DNA of 64,000 nucleotides from Falsarthrobacter nasiphocae (GCF_031456275.1 NZ_JAVDUI010000001.1:806001-870000), one strand, 5' to 3'. Positions 9,104 through 17,343 are shown, numbered from the stretch's first letter. Translations and numbers: made by a program. Notes: a model not told the origin generated them from the letters alone.

Positions 9104-9829
9104 TCAGGCGCGGACTCCCCGCGCCCTCTCAAGCACAGGGAGGGCACCCACGGAGTCGACGACGTCCGTGGCCCCGGCTGCGATGAGCTCCGCGGCCGTG
9201 TGGGCCCCGGTCGTGACACCCACGACGTCCCTCGCCCCCGCGCGGACTCCCGTGAGCATGTCGTTGACGGAATCACCCACGACAAGGACATCGCGGACGT
9301 CGTCGACATCAAGGGCGAGAACCGCCGTCAGGACGAGATCGGGGAAGGGGCGCCCCCTCCCCGCGTCCGAGGGGCACAGGCTGAGGTCCGCCAGGCCCAT
9401 CCAGCCGAGGGACTCGAGAATGGTGTTCTGGGTGTGGCGGCCGAAACCGGTCACGAGGCACACGAGAACCCCCTGCTCCCGGAGCATCCCGATGGCCTCA
9501 CTGGCGCCGGGCATGGGGCAGACGCCGCGCTCGCGGACCAGGGCGTCAAACGTGGCCTCGAACATGCGGTTGGCGCGGTGGGCGGCCTCGAGGTCGTCGT
9601 CGAAGAGCTCGCGGAAGACGGAGAAGGTGCTGGCTCCGCCTGTGCGGTTCCAGGCGGCGCGGAGCGAGAGACCCTCGGCGGACTCCGGATCCGTGCCGTG
9701 GGATGCGAGGACGCGGGACAGGCTGTCCTCGCGCAGGCCCGCCACATCCACCGTGGTGCCCGCCATGTCGAGCACCGCCAACTGCGGCACACGGGACCGG
9801 CGGGGTCCGTCTACTCTGGTCAGGCCCAT
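9104..9829 (-). CDS. HAD-family hydrolase, phosphonatase-like
   Basis: This haloacid dehalogenase-superfamily phosphohydrolase has 241 residues. The nucleophile motif is LDMAGTTV with Asp21; Ala in place of the second Asp is the hallmark of the phosphonoacetaldehyde hydrolase subgroup. Motif II (LVTGF), a lysine-poor motif III near GRGRPFPD and motif IV (VGDSVNDMLTGVRAG) are present. A helical cap lies at about 30-100. The Schiff-base lysine needed by true phosphonatase is not obvious, and no phosphonate genes are nearby, so a phosphatase of unknown substrate is the safer call. It is convergent with holB across a short G-rich spacer. Confidence 0.82.
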   Translation of the reverse strand: MGLTRVDGPRRSRVPQLAVLDMAGTTVDVAGLREDSLSRVLASHGTDPESAEGLSLRAAWNRTGGASTFSVFRELFDDDLEAAHRANRMFEATFDALVRERGVCPMPGASEAIGMLREQGVLVCLVTGFGRHTQNTILESLGWMGLADLSLCPSDAGRGRPFPDLVLTAVLALDVDDVRDVLVVGDSVNDMLTGVRAGARDVVGVTTGAHTAAELIAAGATDVVDSVGALPVLERARGVRA

Positions 9830-10156
9830 GCGCCTCCCCCTTCTCGCAACGCTGCACCCTCACGACGAGAAGGGCTGAATCCCATCCTTGCGCCCCGATG
9901 TGACGCGGGCGGGGAACGGAAGGTGACCGCCGCATGAACTCGGGGCGGGAAACGACGAACGCCCCCTCCGGAGCGGCACGCGCGCCCAGGCAGGGGCACG
10001 CCGATCCCTCATCACCCTGCCGAGCAACGCGCAATCGTGATAAGTATTAATCACACTCATTTGCCTGCTCCCCTACAGAAAGGAGGGGTGGCGCTCGGCA
10101 GCCTCAGACGCACCCCCTCGGAGCATCTCCGCGACCGTTGCGCCATCGACACCGCC
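9830..10156. other. Non-coding stretch leading into mobile-element remnant
   Basis: No gene is supported in these 327 bases. The segment 9949-9973 matches 10671-10695 at about 23 of 25 positions, suggesting a degraded second copy of the 3' end of the HTH gene remnant. Around 10030-10060 the DNA becomes A+T-rich. An AGGAGG at 10081-10086 lies only one base before an in-frame GTG (10088), too close for a normal start. Confidence 0.4.
10037..10054. promoter_or_regulatory. A+T-rich inverted repeat, possible operator
   Basis: GTGAT (10037-10041) and ATCAC (10050-10054) are inverted around an 8-base A+T-rich centre containing a TATTAA-like -10. It lies upstream of the small phage-type genes and would be a plausible binding site for one of their helix-turn-helix proteins. 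Arms are short, so this is tentative. Confidence 0.3.
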
Positions 10157-10321
10157 ATGAGAAAGAGCCTCGTCTGCAACCTCATCGCCCTCACCGCTCT
10201 TGGCGCCTATCTGGCCCTCGGGTCGAACTACCCCGCCGCCGGTGTGGCCATCTCGCTCGTGGGCCTCGGGTGTCTAGGGGCAGTCCTGTGGTCCCCCGCC
10301 AGAAGGGACGCGAGTGTCTAA
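10157..10321 (+). CDS. Small two-helix membrane protein, hypothetical
   Basis: This 54-residue protein has two hydrophobic helices (about 5-22 and 25-45) joined by a Ser-Asn-Tyr turn and a basic C-terminus. ATG 10157 opens directly on the first helix but lacks an obvious ribosome site; the same frame is open from GTG 10037 (94 residues), so the start is unsure. It overlaps the following gene by 8 bases, suggesting coupling. I recognise no family. Position beside phage-type regulators and tRNA-Thr suggests it belongs to an old mobile element. Confidence 0.45.
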   Translation: MRKSLVCNLIALTALGAYLALGSNYPAAGVAISLVGLGCLGAVLWSPARRDASV

Positions 10322-10538
10322 GCCGATTCAGTACTGGTCCCGCACCGACGTCGCAACCTATTTGGGAGTCCTCCCGAGCTCCCTGGGCCGTTACAAGCTT
10401 CCAGAGCCTGACGTCCTCGTGGGGACCGCACGCGGGTGGCTCCCCGAGCGCATCCGGGCCTGGGACCAGACACGCCCCCGCGCATCACGCCGCAGCGAGC
10501 GGCCTGAGCACCCTTCAGACAGCTCCCCTGCCGCCTGA
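10314..10538 (+). CDS. Small AlpA/excisionase-like helix-turn-helix protein
   Basis: This 74-residue protein has residues 6-50 resembling the MerR/AlpA-type winged helix of phage excisionases and regulators: YWSRTDVATYLGV, a turn, a polar helix, LPEPDVLVGT and GWLPERIRAWD. Such proteins choose a DNA site for excision or control phage genes. The tail (52-74) is Arg/Ser/Pro-rich and looks unstructured. GTG 10314 follows an AGAAGGGA ribosome site. The stop at 10536-10538 is followed in the same frame by a fragment of a different HTH protein, so the 3' end may have been created by a deletion. Confidence 0.65.
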   Translation: MSKPIQYWSRTDVATYLGVLPSSLGRYKLPEPDVLVGTARGWLPERIRAWDQTRPRASRRSERPEHPSDSSPAA

Positions 10539-10700
10539 GAGCTCGCCGACCTCGCCGGCATCTCCCGCGCCACGATCAGCGCAGCCGAGAACGGACACCG
10601 CGAGCCATCCCGCGCCACCATCAGCATGTGGGCCTTGGCCACAGGCGTCGACCGGCACTGGCTCATGACCGGGGAAACGAAAAACGCCCCCTCCCCTGAC
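10539..10700 (+). pseudogene. Remnant of a Cro/C1-type HTH regulator gene
   Basis: Translation right after the stop at 10536-10538, in the same frame, gives ELADLAGISRATISAAENG followed by HREPSRATISMWALATGV and DRHWLMTG. This is the recognition-helix half of an HTH_3 (Cro/C1) domain. No start codon lies upstream in frame, and the first helices of the domain are missing. The frame continues antisense into the tRNA-Thr gene. It is best read as a truncated phage or integrative-element repressor left next to the tRNA. Confidence 0.7.
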
Positions 10701-10714
10701 GGGGAGGAGGCGTT
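10683..10714 (-). terminator. Terminator of tRNA-Thr
   Basis: Stem AACGCC...CTCCCC pairing with GGGGAG...GGCGTT around TGAC. On the minus strand it is followed by a run of T (complement of the A-run at about 10677-10683), placing it as the intrinsic terminator of the tRNA. Confidence 0.7.
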
Positions 10715-10721
10715 CTCTGGG

Positions 10722-10794
10722 AGCCCCCTGCCGGGATCGATCCGGCGACCTTATCATTACGAGTGATACGCTCTACCATCTGAGCTAAGGAGGC
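10722..10794 (-). tRNA. tRNA-Thr (anticodon CGT)
   Basis: A 73-nt cloverleaf: acceptor GCCTCCT/AGGGGGC with one G-T pair, D-arm TTAGCTCAGATGGTAGAGC, anticodon stem TATCA/TGATA around the loop CTCGTAA, and a T-arm with the GATCGATCC-type loop. CCA is not encoded (CTCC follows). The region past its 3' end (lower coordinates) holds phage-type remnants, a usual integration side. Confidence 0.93.
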
Positions 10795-10883
10795 ACGCTG
10801 TCCAACCGGACAACAGCCACCACTCTAGCGGAGGAGCGGCGCACTCTGCAAATCAGGTGCGGCGCCCGGCGTCGGGGCCGGGA

Positions 10884-11726
10884 CTACGCGAAGTCGGAGA
10901 CCGCGGGGTCCGGGCCGATCCGGCCGTCCTCGCCCTTGTCGAGGCCGTTGATCGCGTCCATGTCCTCGTCCGTGAGAGTCACGCCCGTGGCGGCGAAGTT
11001 CTCCTCGATGCGGGACGGGGTGACCGACTTCGGGATGACGACGTTGCCGAGCTGGAGATGCCAGGCAATGACGACCTGGGCCACCGTGGCGCCGAGGCGC
11101 TCGGCGATCTTCACGAGCACGGGGTCCTCGAGGAGCTCCTTGCCCTGGCCCAGCGGGGACCAGGACTCGTGGAGGATGCCCATGTCCCGCTCAACCTCGC
11201 GCAGCGCAGCCTGGTTGAAGTACGGGTGCGTCTCAACCTGGTTGATGACCGGGGCCACACCCGTGACATCGGTGATCTCGCGCAGGGCGTCCGCGGTGAA
11301 GTTCGAGACGCCGATGGACTTCACCAGGCCGCGCTTCTGCAGCTCGATGAGCGCCTTCCACGTCTCCACGTAGAGGCCCTGCTTCGGCTGGAGCCAGTGA
11401 ATGAGGTAGAGGTCCACGTACTCCAGGCCGAGGCGCTCAAGCGAGGCCTCCAGCGCGGCGATGGCGGCCTCGTACCCCTGGTCCGCGTTCCAGAGCTTGG
11501 TCGTGATGAACAGCTCCTCGCGCGGAATGGACGAGGCGGCAACGGCGCGGCCGACGCCCGCCTCGTTCTCGTACACCTTGGCGGTGTCGATGTGGCGGTA
11601 GCCCACCTCGAGGGCCTTGGTCACGGCGGCCTCAGCGCCGTCGTCCTCCACCTGCCAGACGCCGAAGCCGAGCTGCGGGATGGAGCGGGAATCACTGAAT
11701 TTGAGGTCCTTCACGGTGTTGGTCAT
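10884..11726 (-). CDS. Aldo/keto reductase
   Basis: This NADPH-dependent oxidoreductase with a TIM-barrel fold has 280 residues (usual 270-290). The catalytic tetrad is visible: Asp in GYRHIDTAKVYENE, Tyr in the same segment, Lys in ITTKLWN and His in YLIHW. SIGVSNF and the C-terminal IPKSVTPSRIEEN bind NADP. It resembles 2,5-diketo-gluconate reductases; the substrate cannot be told. ATG 11726 fits the family N-terminus (TVKDLKFSDS); a GTG at 11741 is also in frame, and neither has a clear ribosome site. It stands alone between tRNA-Thr and the cstA operon. Confidence 0.93.
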   Translation of the reverse strand: MTNTVKDLKFSDSRSIPQLGFGVWQVEDDGAEAAVTKALEVGYRHIDTAKVYENEAGVGRAVAASSIPREELFITTKLWNADQGYEAAIAALEASLERLGLEYVDLYLIHWLQPKQGLYVETWKALIELQKRGLVKSIGVSNFTADALREITDVTGVAPVINQVETHPYFNQAALREVERDMGILHESWSPLGQGKELLEDPVLVKIAERLGATVAQVVIAWHLQLGNVVIPKSVTPSRIEENFAATGVTLTDEDMDAINGLDKGEDGRIGPDPAVSDFA

Positions 11727-11777
11727 GGGAACAGTCAACACCCGGGCCCCGGATTCGTCACCCCCTGCGGGACAGTT

Positions 11778-12239
11778 TCACTGTGACCGAACGTCCCGCA
11801 GCGCGGCCTCAGCGGCGGCGATCTCCTCGAGAACCTGACGGGCCCGGCGCTCGACGTTCTCCACGCCCGCGGCCCCGTCGTCGGCCCCTCCGGGAGCCAG
11901 GAGGGTCATGGCCGCCGCCTCCGCGCTCGCGGCGAGCGCGTTGCCTGCGCGGGAGAGGCGCCGGTGAACCTCCGTGAAGCGCCCCCCGGGGACATTGAGG
12001 TCGACGCCGGGGGCAGCCCGGTGCGCCTCGACGCAGACCGCCCGGATGCGCGGGAGTGCGTCGGCGAGCAGGTCTGCGGCGGGCACGAGCCGCGAAGCAG
12101 CCTCGTCCTGCCCCTGCTCGAGGATCTGGTGGAAACGGTCGAGCCCGCGGATGTAGCGGTCGTGGGCGCGCCGCCACAGCCCCGTGCCGAGCTCGGACTC
12201 GTCCCGGCGGCGGGCTCGGGCCTGCGCGAAGAAGGCCAC
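11778..12239 (-). CDS. Hypothetical helical protein downstream of ybdD
   Basis: This 153-residue protein appears almost wholly alpha-helical. It has basic and acidic heptad-like stretches (FFAQARARRRDESE, then Ala/Glu-rich C-terminal helices from about 115) suggesting coiled coils. No catalytic motif or signal peptide is visible. The GTG at 12239 shares one base with the ybdD stop (TAGTG), so it is the third gene of the cstA operon and should be expressed with it. I do not recognise a named family. A role in CstA function is only a guess from context. Confidence 0.65.
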   Translation of the reverse strand: MAFFAQARARRRDESELGTGLWRRAHDRYIRGLDRFHQILEQGQDEAASRLVPAADLLADALPRIRAVCVEAHRAAPGVDLNVPGGRFTEVHRRLSRAGNALAASAEAAAMTLLAPGGADDGAAGVENVERRARQVLEEIAAAEAALRDVRSQ

Positions 12240-12472
12240 TAGCAGCACCTGCCTTGGGGCTCGCGGTCCTGCCGGTCCGTCTTGTCCCGCCAGAACTCGC
12301 GCTCGGTCATGAGGCGCCCAGGGCACTCGCCGCGGGCCTCGAGGCGGGCGTGGTGGGCCGCGTACTTCTCATATGCGTCCGCCCCCATGACTCCGCGGGC
12401 GAAGCGCGCCACGGACGCGGCGACGTCCCGGACGCCCCGCCGCGGGGGCGCCGCCGCCTGCCCGTCACCCAT
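12239..12472 (-). CDS. ybdD: YbdD/YjiX family protein
   Basis: This 77-residue small soluble protein ends with the family signature: GADAYEKYAAHHA, then MTEREFWRDKTDRQ and PQGRCC with two C-terminal cysteines. YbdD-type proteins are encoded next to CstA or the related BtsT/YjiY transporters and are needed for, or assist, their activity in enterobacteria. ATG 12472 overlaps the cstA stop by 8 bases, so the two are translationally coupled. The alternative upstream start would extend it deep into cstA. Confidence 0.88.
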   Translation of the reverse strand: MGDGQAAAPPRRGVRDVAASVARFARGVMGADAYEKYAAHHARLEARGECPGRLMTEREFWRDKTDRQDREPQGRCC

Positions 12473-14732
12473 GGTGGCTCGGGGCACGCTGGACGCCGAG
12501 CTCGGCCCACTGGCGCTCAAGCTCCTTCTCTGCGGGCGTGGCCAGCAGGCCGGACGGCGCGTAGATCTCGGAGGGCACGAAGGGGTCCTCGGTGCTCGAG
12601 TGCGAACCGCGGCGCAGCGAGCGCAGCGTCGAGATGACGGCGGCGATGATGACGATGATCGCGAGGACCACGAACAGCACCGACAGCGTGCCCTGGACGG
12701 CCGTGTTGCGGACGACGGCCTCCATGGCGGCCTGTGTCTTGGCCGTTCCGAGGCTCGTCTTGCCCGCCGCGAGCGCGGACTTGAACTGCTCGTGCTGCGC
12801 CCAGTAGCCCACCTTGGGGTTGGAAGAGAAGATCTTCTGGATGCTCGCCGTCACGGTGACGACGGTGACGAACGCGAGGGGCACCGCGAGAATCCACAGG
12901 TACTTGCCGCGCCCGGCCCGGGCCGCGATGCCCATGCACACCGCGAGCGCGATGGCCGCAAGGAGCTGGTTGGCAATGCCGAAGAGCGGGAACAGGGTGT
13001 TGATGCCGCCCAACGGGTCGGTCACGCCCATGATGAGGACGGAGCCCCAGGCCGCGACCATGATCGCCGTGCAGATCCACACGCCTGGACGCCAGGAGAG
13101 GTCCCGGAAGCGCGGCGCGATGTTGCCCAGCGAGTCCTGGAGCATGAACCGGGCCACCCGGGTGCCTGCGTCGACAGCGGTGAGGATGAAGAGGGCCTCG
13201 AACATGATGGCGAAGTGGTACCAGAAGCCCATCATGGCCACGCCGCCGCCGACCTGGTGCATGATGTGCGACAGCCCGACCGCCAGGGTGGGCGCGCCGC
13301 CCGTGCGGGAGACGATCGACTCCTCGCCCACGTTGTGCGCTAGCTGCGTCAGCGTCTCCGGGGCGAGGTTGACGTTGGCGAGGCCGAGGCCATTGACGAA
13401 CGCCGACGCGCCCTCCGCGGTCCCGAGGGTCAGGGCCGAGGACGTGTTCATGGCGAAATACACGCCGCGGTCGATGGACAGCGCGGCGACGAGCGCCATC
13501 ACGGCGACGAAGGACTCCATGGCCATGCCGCCGTAGCCGATGAGCCGGGTCTGCCGCTCCTTCTCCACCATCTTCGGCGTCGTGCCGGACGCGATGAGGG
13601 CGTGGAAGCCGGACAGCGCGCCGCAGGCGATGGTCACAAAGAGGAACGGGAACAGGGAGCCGGAGACGACCGGCCCGTCAGAGCGGCTCGCGAACTCCGA
13701 GAACGCCGGGACGTGGAGCTCGGGGCGCACGAGGACGATGGCGAGGGCCAGCATGACGATCGTGCCGATCTTCATGAACGTCGAGAGGTAGTCGCGCGGG
13801 GCGAGGAGCAGCCACACGGGCAGCACGGCCGCCACGAAGCCGTAGATGATGATGACCCAGGCGATCGTCGTGCGGTCCCAGTGGAAGAACTCGGCGCCCC
13901 AGGCGGACTCCCCGACCCAGCGGCCCGCGATGATCGCGGCCATGAGGAGGACGAACCCGATGACGGAGATCTCCATGACGCGGCCCGGCCGAATGTAGCG
14001 CAGGTACACCCCCATGAAGAGGGCGATGGGCAGGGTCATCGAGACCGAGAAGACGCCCCACGGGGACTCGCCGAGGGCGTTGACGACGACGAGGGCGAGG
14101 ATCGCGGTGATGATGACCATGATCGTCAGCGTCGCGATGATGGCCGCAGTGCCGCCGATGGGCCCCAGCTCGTCACGGGCCATCTGGCCCATGGAGCGCC
14201 CGCCCCGGCGCATGGAGAAGAAGAGGACCACGTAGTCCTGGACGCACCCGGCGAAGATCGCGCCGACGATGATCCAGATGGTGCCCGGCAGGTAGCCGAG
14301 CTGCGCGGCGAGGACCGGGCCCACGAGCGGCCCCGCGCCGGCGATGGCCGCGAAGTGGTGGCCGAAGAGGACGCGCCGATCCGTGGCCGCGAAGTCCTTG
14401 CCGTCCGCCCGGTACTCGGCCGGGGTGGCGCGCTTGTCATCCGCCCGCAGCAGGCGGGACTCGATGAACGTCGCATAGAAGCGGTAGGCGATGAGGTAGC
14501 TGGCCACGGCCGCGAACACGAACCAGATGGCATTGATGCTCTCCCCGCGGGACAGCGCCAGGACGCTCCACGCCACAGCGCCGAGGAGGCCGACGCCCAC
14601 CCAGGCGGCAATCTGCAGCGGGGACATTCGCCGGCGCTCGGCCTGGATGACGTCTTCGTCCAGACCTGCAGGCGGCAGGGTGGCAAGGCCCGCGGAGGCC
14701 GAGGGCTTCGGGGGTGGGACAGCTGTGCTCAC
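12465..14732 (-). CDS. cstA: Carbon starvation protein CstA (pyruvate/peptide transporter family)
   Basis: This integral membrane carrier has 755 residues and about 16-18 hydrophobic helices. Family signatures visible are LFGHHFAAIAGAGPLVGP, the QDYVVLFFSMRRGG loop and ALSGFHALIASGTTPKM. CstA-family proteins take up pyruvate (and were first linked to peptide use) during carbon limitation. The GTG at 14732 follows a GAGG ribosome site; upstream residues of the longer frame look non-coding. It leads a three-gene operon with ybdD and a hypothetical gene. Residues 1-40 are a Pro/Ala-rich cytoplasmic tail. Confidence 0.94.
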   Translation of the reverse strand: MSTAVPPPKPSASAGLATLPPAGLDEDVIQAERRRMSPLQIAAWVGVGLLGAVAWSVLALSRGESINAIWFVFAAVASYLIAYRFYATFIESRLLRADDKRATPAEYRADGKDFAATDRRVLFGHHFAAIAGAGPLVGPVLAAQLGYLPGTIWIIVGAIFAGCVQDYVVLFFSMRRGGRSMGQMARDELGPIGGTAAIIATLTIMVIITAILALVVVNALGESPWGVFSVSMTLPIALFMGVYLRYIRPGRVMEISVIGFVLLMAAIIAGRWVGESAWGAEFFHWDRTTIAWVIIIYGFVAAVLPVWLLLAPRDYLSTFMKIGTIVMLALAIVLVRPELHVPAFSEFASRSDGPVVSGSLFPFLFVTIACGALSGFHALIASGTTPKMVEKERQTRLIGYGGMAMESFVAVMALVAALSIDRGVYFAMNTSSALTLGTAEGASAFVNGLGLANVNLAPETLTQLAHNVGEESIVSRTGGAPTLAVGLSHIMHQVGGGVAMMGFWYHFAIMFEALFILTAVDAGTRVARFMLQDSLGNIAPRFRDLSWRPGVWICTAIMVAAWGSVLIMGVTDPLGGINTLFPLFGIANQLLAAIALAVCMGIAARAGRGKYLWILAVPLAFVTVVTVTASIQKIFSSNPKVGYWAQHEQFKSALAAGKTSLGTAKTQAAMEAVVRNTAVQGTLSVLFVVLAIIVIIAAVISTLRSLRRGSHSSTEDPFVPSEIYAPSGLLATPAEKELERQWAELGVQRAPSHHG

Positions 14733-14916
14733 GGAAACCTCGCTGGGGTGGAGAGGACCCGGCCCAGCGGCGCGGACGCGAGTGAGAGCCGGTCCAGCGC
14801 GCGGCCAGGGGCGCCGACAAGCGGTGACGCCACTCACAAGTTTGCCACGGATGCGCGGACGGTGGCCCACCCGGCGCCAGCCGCCGTCGTCGGCATCAGA
14901 GCGGGCGCGCTCCGCG

Positions 14917-15870
14917 TCAGGCGCGCAAGAGGACCTTCCCCCGGTGCACTCCCTCGTCGAGGCGAGCGTGAGCCGCGGCTGCCTCGTCGAGCGGGAAGAC
15001 GCGGTCCGTCGTCACGCGGATCGCCCCCGACTCGATGAGCGGCCACACGCGCTCGCGGACACCCGCCATGATGGTGCGCTTCTCCTCGAGCGGGCGGGAC
15101 CGCAGGGTCGTGCCAATGATCCGGGCCCTCTTGCCCATGAGGGTCGCGAGATCCAGCTCGCCTGTGCGCCCCTTCTGGAGTCCAATGACGACGACGCGGC
15201 CACCGGTCGCGAGCGCCGCCAGATTGCGCGGCAGGTATGCGGCGCCGACGACGTCGAGGACGACGTCGGCCCCGCCGGCCTCCTCCTTGACCCGCTCGAC
15301 GAAGTCCTCGCTGCGGTGGTCCACGACGACGTCCGCCCCGAGCTCCCGGCAGTAGTCCGCCTTCTCCGGGCCGCCGGCCGTCGTGATGACCCGCGCCCCG
15401 AGCGCGGCCGCGTACTGGATGGCGAACGAGCCGATGCCCCCGGCGCCGCCGTGAATGAGGACCGTCTCGCCAGAGCGCAGCCCCGCCTCGAGGCCGAGGT
15501 TGGAGTGGACGGTCGCCGCGACCTCAGGCAGGCCGGCTGCATCCACCGGGTCGATTCCCGCCGGCACGGGCAGCACGAGGCCCGCGTCCACGGCGACGCG
15601 CTCGGCGTACCCACCGGAGGCCAGGAGCGCGACAACCTGCTCACCGTCCCGGTCTCCGCCGACGACGCGGCCCGAGACCTCGAGGCCCAGGACGTCCGTC
15701 TCACCGGGCGGCGGCGGATAGACCCCGAGGCGCTGCTGGACGTCCGCCCGGTTCACGCCCGCGGCCGTGGTCTCGATGAGGAGCTGGCCCTCGGCGGGGC
15801 TGGGCTCGGGGCGTTCGACGACACGGAGGACCTCGGGCCCTCCCGGTTCAGAGGCAATGACAGCACGCAT
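14917..15870 (-). CDS. NAD(P)H:quinone oxidoreductase, zinc-independent MDR family
   Basis: This medium-chain dehydrogenase/reductase has 317 residues. The N-terminal GroES-like domain (1-115) has NRADVQQRLGVYPPPPG typical of the QOR/PIG3 branch. The Rossmann domain carries the NADP motif HGGAGGIGSFAIQYA (about residues 136-150). No zinc-binding cysteines are present, separating it from alcohol dehydrogenases. Human TP53I3-like members reduce quinones; the substrate here is unknown. It is divergent from tRNA-Ser(TGA) and has no operon partner. Confidence 0.9.
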   Translation of the reverse strand: MRAVIASEPGGPEVLRVVERPEPSPAEGQLLIETTAAGVNRADVQQRLGVYPPPPGETDVLGLEVSGRVVGGDRDGEQVVALLASGGYAERVAVDAGLVLPVPAGIDPVDAAGLPEVAATVHSNLGLEAGLRSGETVLIHGGAGGIGSFAIQYAAALGARVITTAGGPEKADYCRELGADVVVDHRSEDFVERVKEEAGGADVVLDVVGAAYLPRNLAALATGGRVVVIGLQKGRTGELDLATLMGKRARIIGTTLRSRPLEEKRTIMAGVRERVWPLIESGAIRVTTDRVFPLDEAAAAHARLDEGVHRGKVLLRA

Positions 15871-15918
15871 GTGGCCAGGCTACGCCCGAAGGCCCCATGT
15901 GAGATAATGGGTAGCTGA

Positions 15919-16006
15919 GGAAGGTTGTCCGAGCGGCCTAAGGAGCTGGTCTTGAAAACCAGTGCGCGGTCACCCCGTGCCAAGGGTTCAAATCCCTTAC
16001 CTTCCG
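15919..16006 (+). tRNA. tRNA-Ser (anticodon TGA)
   Basis: A class II tRNA, 88 nt: acceptor GGAAGGT/ACCTTCC, anticodon stem CTGGT/ACCAG around CTTGAAA, a long variable arm with GCGCGG...CCGTGC-type pairing, and T-arm AGGGTTCAAATCCCT. CCA is not encoded (G then CGCG). A GATAAT-like -10 lies at about 15903-15908. No terminator separates it from the membrane glycosyltransferase frame that follows. Confidence 0.95.
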
Positions 16007-16035
16007 CGCGCGGAGGCGGGTCTCGCCCGGGGCGT

Positions 16036-17343
16036 CTGTCCCGGTGGCGAGGCCCGTCCTCCATCCTCACTCCGGCGCGCCGCCCGGCCGTCATCGCGAG
16101 CCTCGCCTTCTGCGCCCTCGCGGTCCCCGCATTCCTCCTCATCCTCGAGGCCATGGGCCTGCGCGTCTGGTCCGTGGACTTCTTCGCCTACCGCTACGCC
16201 GTGGAGACGGGGCTGCGCGGGGAGGACGTCTACACGCGCTGGGTGACCGGCCCCGGGCTCGACGAGCGCGGCCTGCCGTACAACTACACGCCCTTCGCGC
16301 TGCTCGCCCTTCTGCCGACGGCCCTCGGCCCCTGGTGGTTCGCCTACGGGCTATGGTCCATCGGCACCACGGCGGCCATCGGGGCGGCCATCGCCGTCGT
16401 CGTCCCCCGCATCCTCGACGTCTGGTGGCGCCTCCCGCTGACGCTCCTGGCGCTCCTGCCCACGCAGATCCTGGCGCATCACCTGATGTTCGGGCAGGTC
16501 AACGCGTTCCTCACACTCGCTTGCCTGGTGGACGTGTGGCTCATGGCCCGCGTGTGGCGCGAGAGCCGTGATCCTGCCGTGGAGGGCACTGTGGAGGACG
16601 GAACGCAGGGCACCGCGGCGGGCGGAACGCAGGGCGCTCCCCGGCGCCGCTACCCGGGAGGCGTGCTCATCGGCATCGCCACGGCCATCAAGCTGACCCC
16701 CGGCCTCTTCATCATCTTCCTGCTCCTTCTGGGGCGCTGGCGCGAGGCCCGGAACGCCTCCCTCGCGTGCGCCGCCTGCTTCCTCGCCGGGTTTGTGCTC
16801 TTCCCGCGCTCCAGCATCGTCTTCGCGACGACGACATTCTGGGAGCTCTCCTCCCGGGTGGACCTCAACAACGTCTTCGCAACGTCCGTCAACAAGTCCG
16901 TCCAGGGCGTCTTCGCGTCCATCTCTCCGGACCTCGCGACCGTGGGCAAGGCCGTCATGGTGCTCCTTGTCGGCGCCTGCCTCTGGGCGGCGGTCCGCCT
17001 GGCACGCCGGGGCGAGGCCGTGCTCGGCGCGCTCGCGGTGGGGGTGGGCACCACGCTCGCCTCGCCGCTGACGTGGGTTCACCACTGGACGTACCTGCTG
17101 CCGCTCCTCGTCGTTGTGGCGGTGCGCGGCGGGGTGGGCAGCCGGATCGTCTGCGCCGTGGCGTACCTCGGCGTGGTCCTCGCCGCTGCGGACTTCGAGG
17201 GCCCCCTCCTCGACCTCGCCGTGGGACCCGTGTCCCAAGCGCTTCTGGGGCCCGTGGGCCTTGTCCTGCGCGCCTGGGTGCTCGTGGCAGGCCTCGTCCT
17301 CACGGCCCTCCTTCTGAGACTTCCCGGGCGCCGCGAATCGTAG
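16036..17343 (+). CDS. GT87-like (DUF2029) membrane glycosyltransferase
   Basis: This polytopic membrane protein has about 9-10 hydrophobic helices. After the first helix comes the acidic extracytoplasmic motif VDFFAYRYAVETGLRGEDVY expected of polyprenyl-phosphate-mannose-dependent GT87 enzymes, which build cell-envelope mannans in actinomycetes. LIGIATAIKLTPGLF and PLTWVHHWTYLLPLL are further family-like segments. The start is unclear: the frame has no ATG/GTG/TTG between the tRNA and ATG 16153, which lies after helix 1. I place it at CTG 16036, but an ATC near 16063 or the ATG at 16153 are alternatives. A Thr/Gly-rich loop (about residues 180-200) contains near-repeats of VEDGTQGT. Confidence 0.78.
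   Translation: MSRWRGPSSILTPARRPAVIASLAFCALAVPAFLLILEAMGLRVWSVDFFAYRYAVETGLRGEDVYTRWVTGPGLDERGLPYNYTPFALLALLPTALGPWWFAYGLWSIGTTAAIGAAIAVVVPRILDVWWRLPLTLLALLPTQILAHHLMFGQVNAFLTLACLVDVWLMARVWRESRDPAVEGTVEDGTQGTAAGGTQGAPRRRYPGGVLIGIATAIKLTPGLFIIFLLLLGRWREARNASLACAACFLAGFVLFPRSSIVFATTTFWELSSRVDLNNVFATSVNKSVQGVFASISPDLATVGKAVMVLLVGACLWAAVRLARRGEAVLGALAVGVGTTLASPLTWVHHWTYLLPLLVVVAVRGGVGSRIVCAVAYLGVVLAAADFEGPLLDLAVGPVSQALLGPVGLVLRAWVLVAGLVLTALLLRLPGRRES

Noticed and set aside
10088-10090. GTG 10088 as start of the small membrane protein
   Set aside because: The AGGAGG ends one base before it, too close to work as its ribosome site.
10722-10794. attL/attR copy of the tRNA-Thr 3' end
   Set aside because: I searched the 9830-10720 segment by eye and found no convincing duplicate of the tRNA end, so integration borders cannot be set.
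13602-15038. Long plus-strand open frames opposite cstA, and similar ones opposite holB, pckG and the citrate transporter
   Set aside because: They mirror the codon pattern of the real genes, have compositions rich in Arg, Asp, Gly and His typical of antisense frames in GC-rich DNA, and show no domain.
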